Positions 1 to 4,002 of a stretch of 7,471 nt of DNA are shown one piece after another; positions within the stretch are counted from its first letter, which is position 1; every line of letters starts with the position of its first letter. Origin of the DNA: CAZDRB01 sp964507925 (lineage in GTDB: Bacteria > Patescibacteriota > Microgenomatia > UBA1400 > UBA12108); NCBI GenBank assembly GCA_964507925.1, contig CAZDRB010000034.1, positions 1 through 7,471 of the forward strand. Direction: 5' to 3'. The notes below the pieces were generated by a model that worked only from the letters and a program-made list of their open reading frames with translations, did no database searches and was not told the origin of the DNA. Position numbers and translations under genes: made by a program.

Positions 1-229
1 GAGACATCCCAAGAGTGGTCTCAAGCGGAAATACGTACTGTGTCCCCGTAGTAACCACGATCGCCGAGCTAGCCTCAGCCTGAATTGATCCTGCTAGGTT
101 ATAGTCAAACGCGTGAGTAGGGTAGGTAGTAACCGACAAAGCCGCAGCTAGGCCTGCAATCTGCACACCAAACAAACGCGGAAAATTCTTAGTTTTGAAA
201 AGCGAACCTTTGTACCATCTTCGTTTCAT
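1..229 (-). CDS. N-terminal part of an exported protein, probably an M23-type cell-wall peptidase (cut by the window edge)
   Basis: Seventy-six codons are open from an ATG at 229 to the window edge. The protein begins MKRRWYKGSLFKTKNFPRLF, a long basic n-region. A hydrophobic stretch (about residues 21-34, VQIAGLAAALSV) and a likely signal-peptidase site after THA at about residue 40 follow. The mature part starts FDYNLAGSIQAEAS and reaches TQYVFPLETTLGMS at the edge. An aromatic-Pro strand followed by a 'GxSQ-like' turn is how secreted M23 (LytM/peptidoglycan endopeptidase) domains commonly begin, and similar leaders sit on such proteins in CPR bacteria. The catalytic HxxxD and HxH motifs would lie outside the window, so the peptidase assignment is inference; export is well supported. 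No clear Shine-Dalgarno precedes the ATG. The gene diverges from gap and has its own promoter and a structured leader. Confidence 0.7.
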   Translation of the reverse strand, partial: MKRRWYKGSLFKTKNFPRLFGVQIAGLAAALSVTTYPTHAFDYNLAGSIQAEASSAIVVTTGTQYVFPLETTLGMS

Positions 230-252
230 AATTGGGGTTGATTTAGCCCCAT
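226..252 (-). other. Eight-codon upstream reading frame MGLNQPQL overlapping the start of the exported-protein gene
   Basis: An ATG at 252-250 opens the frame MGLNQPQL and ends in TGA at 228-226. The stop overlaps the downstream start as ATGA. A 5-bp hairpin (TGGGG 251-247 with CCCCA 237-233, 9-base loop) lies within it. No strong ribosome binding site precedes it, so it may be chance, but its position suits a leader peptide coupled to the main gene. Confidence 0.25.
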
Positions 253-257
253 ATTCT

Positions 258-284
258 AAAAAGCCTGACAACTAGTGTCGAGGC
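258..284 (-). terminator. Terminator-like hairpin in the leader of the exported-protein gene (possible attenuator)
   Basis: Read on the minus strand, GCCT (284-281), a bulged C, GACA (279-276), loop CTAGT, TGTC (270-267) and AGGC (266-263) form an 8-bp stem with one bulge. Five U residues (262-258) follow directly. This is the shape of an intrinsic terminator. It lies just downstream of the predicted transcription start and upstream of the ATG, so it would act as an attenuator. The stem is short, so efficiency is uncertain. Confidence 0.45.
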
Positions 285-297
285 AGATTAGGCGCGA

Positions 298-326
298 ATA
301 ATATCACAAAAAGGCCTATAAGTCAA
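298..326 (-). promoter_or_regulatory. Sigma70-type promoter of the exported-protein gene
   Basis: On the minus strand TTGACT (326-321) is followed after exactly 17 bases by TATTAT (303-298). Each hexamer matches five of six consensus bases. Transcription should start near 289-293, giving a leader of about 60 bases before the ATG at 229. No equally good promoter was seen on the plus strand for gap. Confidence 0.65.
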
Positions 327-361
327 GAAAAGGGTAGGGAATAATAGTGTAAGCTATAAAT

Positions 362-1438
362 ATGGGGAATAATCTTGCAATTAACGGTTTTGGTAGGATC
401 GGACGCCTGGCTACTCGAGTCTGGTGGGAACATCACCAGAGTACAGTCAAACTAGCGGCGATCAACACCTCTGGCTCCATGAATGTCTCAGGCTGGGCAC
501 ATCTCCTCAAGTACGACACCACTTATGGCGTTTTTCCAGGGGAGATAGCCTGGGAATCATATCAGGATGCAAAAGACGCAACCGACGAAGACTCGCTTAT
601 TGGCTACCTGATACTTGACTCTAAATACAAGATTCCAGTCCTCGCCCAGCGCGATCCAGGCAAAATACCCTGGAAGGACTACCAAGTTGAGGTCGTAATC
701 GAGTCAACCGGCGCCTTCACGACCGAAGAAAAAGCCAGAGCCCACCTCCAGGGGGGCGCAACTCAAGTCGTCATCTCAGCTCCAGGCAAAGGGGGCAACA
801 TCCCGACCTCGGTTATCGGGGTCAATTCAGAGGAAATCCTCGCGCTCGACCATCAAAACACGATCGCGGTCTTAAACAACGCCTCCTGCACCACCAACTG
901 CGTCGCCCCGGTCGCCCTCGTCATCCACGAGCGCCTAGGTATAGACAAGGCGGCCATGACCACAATCCATAGCTACACCGATGACCAAAATCTCCAGGAT
1001 GGCTCCCACAAGGACTTGAGACGAGCCAGGGCAGCTGGACAAAATATTATCCCTACCTCAACTGGTGCTGCGATCTCCACAACCGAGACCATTCCCGAGC
1101 TCAAGGGGCTTTTTGACGGGATAGCCCTACGCGTCCCGACAATCACCGGCTCCCTCACAGACTTTACTTTTGTCGTCAAGCGAAAAACTACCGTTGAAGA
1201 GGTCAACAACTTTTTCCGCCAGGCAACGATCATGGACAAATTCGAAGGAGTCTTAGCCGTCACCGACGAACCCCTAGTTTCCTCAGACATCATCAAAAGA
1301 AAAGAATCCGCAATCGTCGATCTCGCTCTCACCCAGGTCATTGGCGGCGACCTAGTCAAGGTTTTTGCCTGGTACGACAATGAATGGGGCTATACCAATC
1401 GTCTGGTCGAGACCGCAATTGGTATCGCCAAAGCCTGA
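362..1438 (+). CDS. gap: Glyceraldehyde-3-phosphate dehydrogenase, phosphorylating, probably able to use NADP
   Basis: This 358-residue cytosolic enzyme oxidises glyceraldehyde 3-phosphate with phosphate to 1,3-bisphosphoglycerate in glycolysis, and runs in reverse in gluconeogenesis. The Rossmann motif INGFGRIGR is at residues 7-15. The catalytic Cys is C176 in NNASCTTNC and the catalytic His is H203 in IHSYT. Phosphate-site residues appear in STGAA (233-237) and LRVPT (256-260), and WYDNEWGY is at 337-344. The start ATG places the Rossmann strand at the usual distance; no Shine-Dalgarno is evident. It is about 20 residues longer than typical, mainly from an insertion around residues 60-85. 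The coenzyme-discriminating Asp after strand 2 is replaced (INTSGS, T36), and the usual Leu-Pro before HKDLRRARA is Gly214-Ser215, as in NADP-accepting family members. No other glycolytic gene is nearby. Confidence 0.97.
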   Translation: MGNNLAINGFGRIGRLATRVWWEHHQSTVKLAAINTSGSMNVSGWAHLLKYDTTYGVFPGEIAWESYQDAKDATDEDSLIGYLILDSKYKIPVLAQRDPGKIPWKDYQVEVVIESTGAFTTEEKARAHLQGGATQVVISAPGKGGNIPTSVIGVNSEEILALDHQNTIAVLNNASCTTNCVAPVALVIHERLGIDKAAMTTIHSYTDDQNLQDGSHKDLRRARAAGQNIIPTSTGAAISTTETIPELKGLFDGIALRVPTITGSLTDFTFVVKRKTTVEEVNNFFRQATIMDKFEGVLAVTDEPLVSSDIIKRKESAIVDLALTQVIGGDLVKVFAWYDNEWGYTNRLVETAIGIAKA

Positions 1439-1441
1439 AAG

Positions 1442-1515
1442 AGGCCGGGATGGGACTTGCACCCACGAATCCAAGGTTTTGCAGACCTGGCCATTGACTA
1501 CTCTGGTACCCGGCC
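1442..1515 (-). tRNA. tRNA-Cys (anticodon GCA) with a non-canonical elbow
   Basis: On the minus strand GGCCGGG (1515-1509) pairs perfectly with CCCGGCC (1449-1443) as the acceptor stem. The anticodon loop is CUGCAAA with anticodon GCA (Cys), and the discriminator is U73 (1442), the identity base for cysteine. CCA is not encoded, so it must be added by the nucleotidyltransferase. The D stem has three pairs (CCA/UGG), and G13 faces A22. The T stem GTGGG/CCCAT closes a 7-base loop UGCAAGU, with G where nearly all tRNAs have U55. The D loop is AGUAGUCA, lacking the usual GG pair. Beyond the stem there is one extra base on the 3' side of the anticodon arm, either a bulged U or a six-base variable loop. 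Lying 23 bases after hsp20 in the same direction, it may be co-transcribed or use its own -10 box. Confidence 0.9.
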
Positions 1516-1527
1516 AATGACCAGGTA

Positions 1528-1533
1528 ATTATA
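1528..1533 (-). promoter_or_regulatory. Candidate -10 box of tRNA-Cys
   Basis: A perfect TATAAT on the minus strand (1533-1528) ends 12 bases before the mature tRNA 5' end, so transcription would start about six bases upstream of it. No convincing -35 hexamer exists at 16-18 bases spacing inside the end of hsp20, so activity is uncertain. Confidence 0.4.
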
Positions 1534-1538
1534 ACCCA

Positions 1539-1943
1539 CTATTTCTTGATCGCGATTTTCTTAGGCTTAGCTTCTTCGGCCTTTTTAAAGGTCACAGAGA
1601 CTATTCCATGATTAACTTTTGCTTCTGGCTCTTGACCTAGGTCAATATTTCCAGGCACAGCTACTCGGTAAGAGTAAGACCTTGTCGCCTTCTTAAAGTA
1701 TCTTTTTCCTTCTTTTTCTTCGGTCTCTTCTTGAGCCGAGATAGTGAGAACTCCTTTTTCAAAGGTAATCTCAACCCGATCAGGGTCAACGCCCGCGACA
1801 TTTGCCTTGACGACAACGTCGTCCTTGGTCTCGTATACGTCTAGATTACCTGCTCCAACTTGAGTTGTTCCCCAGTCATCATCGTCCCACATGTTTGGCC
1901 AACGAAGTAGGGAGCTCATTGGATCCCAACGTATGATTGCCAT
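1539..1943 (-). CDS. hsp20: Small heat-shock protein, Hsp20/alpha-crystallin family
   Basis: This 134-residue ATP-independent holdase chaperone binds unfolding cytosolic proteins and forms oligomers. The alpha-crystallin domain spans about residues 33-122. It has LDVYETKDDVVVKANVAGVD (34-53), GVLTISA (64-70), and the conserved terminal strand AKVNHGIVSVTFKKAEE (108-124). The C-terminal tail PKKIAIKK holds the IxI motif (IAI, 130-132) that docks on neighbouring subunits. The N-terminal arm (MAIIRWDPMSSLLRWPNMW) is short and rich in Trp and Met, followed by four Asp. Start choice is firm: AGGAGGA lies eight bases before the ATG. It is preceded by a near-consensus promoter and a structured leader, and followed 23 bases later by tRNA-Cys with no terminator between. 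Confidence 0.95.
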   Translation of the reverse strand: MAIIRWDPMSSLLRWPNMWDDDDWGTTQVGAGNLDVYETKDDVVVKANVAGVDPDRVEITFEKGVLTISAQEETEEKEGKRYFKKATRSYSYRVAVPGNIDLGQEPEAKVNHGIVSVTFKKAEEAKPKKIAIKK

Positions 1944-1951
1944 ATATTGTA

Positions 1952-1958
1952 TCCTCCT
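1952..1958 (-). promoter_or_regulatory. Strong Shine-Dalgarno of hsp20
   Basis: AGGAGGA on the minus strand, eight bases before the ATG. It fixes the hsp20 start and is the element that the adjacent hairpin could influence. Confidence 0.85.
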
Positions 1959-1992
1959 GCACTTGATAATTAATTATTGGCAGTCAAGTGCA
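1958..1992 (-). promoter_or_regulatory. Nine-bp inverted repeat abutting the hsp20 ribosome binding site (operator or RNA hairpin)
   Basis: TGCACTTGA (1958-1966) and TCAAGTGCA (1984-1992) form a perfect 9-bp inverted repeat with a 17-base spacer. The spacer region contains the perfect palindrome ATAATTAATTAT (1966-1977). In the mRNA the stem would end directly against AGGAGGA, its last A being the first base of that site. It is not a CIRCE element (different sequence, spacer 17 rather than 9). Confidence 0.5.
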
Positions 1993-2000
1993 TAGACTGC
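1980..2000 (-). promoter_or_regulatory. Alternative hairpin at the 5' end of the hsp20 transcript
   Basis: GCAGTC (1980-1985) and GACTGC (1995-2000) form a 6-bp stem with a 9-base loop. On the minus strand it begins at or next to the predicted transcription start. It shares bases 1984-1992 with the left arm of the other hairpin, so the two cannot form together. Confidence 0.4.
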
Positions 2001-2007
2001 TAATCAA

Positions 2008-2036
2008 AGTATAAAAAAGAGCCAAAAATTTGTCAA
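2008..2036 (-). promoter_or_regulatory. Near-consensus sigma70 promoter of hsp20
   Basis: On the minus strand a perfect -35 TTGACA (2036-2031) and a -10 TATACT (2013-2008) are separated by exactly 17 bases. Transcription should start near 2000-2001, leaving a leader of about 57 bases. Such a strong promoter suggests control by a repressor or by leader RNA structure rather than by an alternative sigma factor. Confidence 0.8.
2010..2015 (+). promoter_or_regulatory. Weak candidate -10 box for the PEGA/SH3 gene
   Basis: TATAAA on the plus strand overlaps the hsp20 -10 box on the other strand and would start transcription about 35 bases before the ATG. No good -35 hexamer is present at the right spacing, so the call is tentative. 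Confidence 0.2.
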
Positions 2037-2056
2037 GGGTGTTAACATATATATCT

Positions 2057-2941
2057 ATGAAAAAGCTTCTTTTACTCTCAATTCTTGTCATTGGCCTCAT
2101 AATTCTTGGCAATTTTTTTCTCAAAGACCTTCTAGTCAAGGCTCCAGCGGGCCTCGAGATCACAACCAGTCCAGAGTCGACCGTCTACATAAACGGCGAA
2201 AACCGCGGAACAACCCCCTTTACAGACAAAAACGTCAAACCGGGTAGCTACACCCTCCGGCTCGTACCGCTCGGAACCGAAAACTTTGCGCCCTACGAAA
2301 CCAATCTTGCTCTGGTCTCCAAGGCCTCAACTGTTATTTCTCGCGACTTTAGCGCGAGCGACCTCGACTCCTCAGGCTATACTCTCGAGCTCCAAGAGGA
2401 TCCCGCGGGCAACACCTATGTCTCGATTATCTCCGACCCTGACAACGTTCATATTTATCTCGACGACGCTCCCAAGGGAATGACTCCCCATACCAAGGTG
2501 CCAGTCAGCCCTGGTGCCCACCATCTTCGCGCAACCACTCCAGGATATCGCCCACAAGAAGTCTCGCTCAATATCGTCAAAGGCTACAACTTGATTGTCA
2601 ACCTCAAGCTTGCCAGCGAAACCATTGTTCTCACTTCGCCCGTCGTGGCTTCGGATTCAGCCTCCTTATCTTCTCCGTCAGCCTCTCCATCTGCTCTACC
2701 AACAGCCATTAACCAAGAACCATCAACTATTGCCAAGCCCTATGTCACGATCCTCGAAACCGAAACAGGTTGGCTCAGAGTCAGGGCAGATGCCTCGGGC
2801 ACAGCGGAGGAGCTAGGCAAAGCAAACACTGGCGAAAATCTCAAGTATCTCGGCGAAACTACCGAGACCGGCTGGCACAAAATCGAGTTCGAAGGCAAGC
2901 CAGGCTGGGTATCAGGAAAGTACACCTCGATAACAAAGTAG
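2057..2941 (+). CDS. Membrane-anchored surface protein with two PEGA domains and a C-terminal SH3b domain
   Basis: From the ATG at 2057 the protein has 294 residues. MKK and a hydrophobic segment (about 3-22, LLLLSILVIGLIILGNFFL) form an uncleaved anchor or signal, with the rest outside. PEGA domain 1 covers about 32-96 (TSPESTVYINGENRGTTPF, then PGSYTLRL). PEGA domain 2 covers about 120-186 (SDPDNVHIYLDDAPKGMTPH, then PGAHHLRATTPGY). A Ser/Pro/Ala-rich linker spans about 188-227, and an SH3b domain about 228-294 (GWLRVRADASGTAEELGK, GWHKIEFEGKPGWVSGKY). PEGA domains are small beta modules of surface proteins and bacterial SH3b domains often bind cell wall; the precise role is unknown. A TTG at 2030 gives nine more residues, but the ATG directly before KK-hydrophobic is the better start. 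No close ribosome binding site is visible. The gene diverges from hsp20 and converges with the glycosyltransferase operon. Confidence 0.85.
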   Translation: MKKLLLLSILVIGLIILGNFFLKDLLVKAPAGLEITTSPESTVYINGENRGTTPFTDKNVKPGSYTLRLVPLGTENFAPYETNLALVSKASTVISRDFSASDLDSSGYTLELQEDPAGNTYVSIISDPDNVHIYLDDAPKGMTPHTKVPVSPGAHHLRATTPGYRPQEVSLNIVKGYNLIVNLKLASETIVLTSPVVASDSASLSSPSASPSALPTAINQEPSTIAKPYVTILETETGWLRVRADASGTAEELGKANTGENLKYLGETTETGWHKIEFEGKPGWVSGKYTSITK

Positions 2942-2990
2942 ATGTTGGTCAGACTGCAATTCCCAAAACTAGTAAACAACGCGCCGTCAG

Positions 2991-3061
2991 AGGGTCTGAT
3001 CTGCTAAAAAGACGAGCGCAGCGAGTGTTTAGTCGAACGTAGAGAGACCAGGTCAGACCCT
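2991..3061. repeat. Convergent intergenic hairpin: 13-bp inverted repeat enclosing two 13-base direct repeats
   Basis: AGGGTCTGATCTG (2991-3003) pairs with CAGGTCAGACCCT (3049-3061): 13 pairs, one a G-T wobble. Inside, CTAAA (3004-3008) can pair with TTTAG (3028-3032). Also inside are two related 13-mers 21 bases apart, CGAGCGCAGCGAG (3013-3025) and CGAACGTAGAGAG (3034-3046), differing at three positions. A further copy of GGTCAGAC lies at 2947-2954 and could compete for the left arm. It sits between two convergent genes, nine bases past the UbiA-family stop, but has no T-run on either side, so it is not a standard intrinsic terminator. It could be a dispersed intergenic repeat or an mRNA 3'-end structure. 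Confidence 0.6.
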
Positions 3062-3069
3062 ATCGGGAA

Positions 3070-4002
3070 CTACACAAAATATAAAATTGTGACCACCATC
3101 ACTCCCCATAACCCGACAACCGCCAGAAGTGGTCTATCCGACATCAAAACTTTGTGTGGACTTTCTCCCTCATTTTTCTCATAAATTAGTTGCATATAGC
3201 GCATGACGCCGTAAATGACGACTGGGACCGTCGCCATCAGCCACTTTTCTGCGATCAAGGTGCGGGGCAAAATCGCAAACAACTTGAGCACTCGTCCTTC
3301 AGCCACAAACGATGGGTGAAGAAACGAAAACAAAGCATAAGTCAGCCAGGTCGTGTTGGCAAACATCGAGGTATAAGCCCCAAGTAGCTCCGGCGTATAG
3401 TGCATCAGGGTCTTCCTGAGCGCGCGCGCATCAATTTGAGAGCCAGAGAGCAAGGTCATTTCACTTCGTCTCTTTCCAACCGCCAAAAACAAAGACGCAG
3501 ACACCACCGTCAAAAGAAACCACACGTCCATATGTACATCAATTACAAATGATCCCCCATATACTCGGAGCACAAATCCCGCGGCAATCACAAAAACATC
3601 AAGAATAGGCACTTTCTTCCACCAGAGCGAGTACAAAATGTTTATGACAAAGTATCCCCCCATCGCCAAAAAGAAAAACATCGAACTCATAAAGCCAAGA
3701 AGCAAGGATATTCCGGCCAAAGCCAAGAACATAAACACCGCAACCTCGATCGGGATCTTTCCGCTTGCAATTGGCCTATTTTTCTTAAATGGATGCTGTC
3801 GGTCACTCTTTATGTCAACTAGATCATTAAACAGGTAGACCGACGACGACAACAAGCAAAACAGGGTAAACGCCCACAAGACTCGCACAAAATATCCCGG
3901 CACAAACAAAAACCCCGAAAATACGAGCGGGGCAAACATTACGATATTTTTAACCCACTGGCTTACTCTGAGCGATTTTGCGACAAGAATGAATTGATCC
4001 AC
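3070..4002 (-). CDS. UbiA-family prenyltransferase, closest to decaprenyl-phosphate phosphoribosyltransferase
   Basis: This is a 310-residue polytopic membrane protein with about eight or nine hydrophobic segments. The Asp-rich motif that binds Mg-pyrophosphate is NDLVDIKSD (59-67), followed by RQHPFKKNRPIASG (68-81). The second conserved region is ILDVFVIAAGFVLRVYGG (133-150, D135), and GKRRSEM (176-182) and SPHKVLMSDRPLL (281-293) follow. This set is typical of the DPPR-synthase branch, which joins phosphoribosyl pyrophosphate to a polyprenyl phosphate. In mycobacteria that gives the precursor of decaprenyl-phospho-arabinose. The substrate here is inferred. The start is GTG at 4002, supported by GGAGGAG seven bases upstream; the gene overlaps its upstream neighbour by 40 bases. 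It is the last gene of the operon, and no DprE1/DprE2-like epimerase gene is in the window. Confidence 0.88.
   Translation of the reverse strand: MDQFILVAKSLRVSQWVKNIVMFAPLVFSGFLFVPGYFVRVLWAFTLFCLLSSSVYLFNDLVDIKSDRQHPFKKNRPIASGKIPIEVAVFMFLALAGISLLLGFMSSMFFFLAMGGYFVINILYSLWWKKVPILDVFVIAAGFVLRVYGGSFVIDVHMDVWFLLTVVSASLFLAVGKRRSEMTLLSGSQIDARALRKTLMHYTPELLGAYTSMFANTTWLTYALFSFLHPSFVAEGRVLKLFAILPRTLIAEKWLMATVPVVIYGVMRYMQLIYEKNEGESPHKVLMSDRPLLAVVGLWGVMVVTILYFV

Noticed and set aside
327..361. TATAAA at 355-360 as the gap promoter
   Set aside because: Transcription would start after the ATG, and no -35 hexamer is at a suitable distance; no plus-strand promoter could be supported in 230-361.
973..1380. 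Open frame antisense to GAPDH
   Set aside because: It is fully inside gap, encodes no recognisable protein, and reflects codon composition of the real gene.
1958..1992. CIRCE (HrcA) operator upstream of hsp20
   Set aside because: CIRCE is TTAGCACTC-N9-GAGTGCTAA; the repeat here differs in sequence and has a 17-base spacer.
2030..2056. TTG start at 2030 for the PEGA/SH3 gene
   Set aside because: The nine extra residues (MSRVLTYIS) precede a typical MKK-hydrophobic anchor, and they overlap the hsp20 -35 region; ATG 2057 fits better.
2770..3042. Plus-strand frame running from the PEGA/SH3 gene into the convergent gap
   Set aside because: It is out of frame with a clear SH3b domain, has low-complexity basic composition, and ends across the hairpin element.
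2991..3061. Rho-independent terminator for the convergent genes
   Set aside because: The stem is long but the loop is 45 bases and no T-run follows on either strand.
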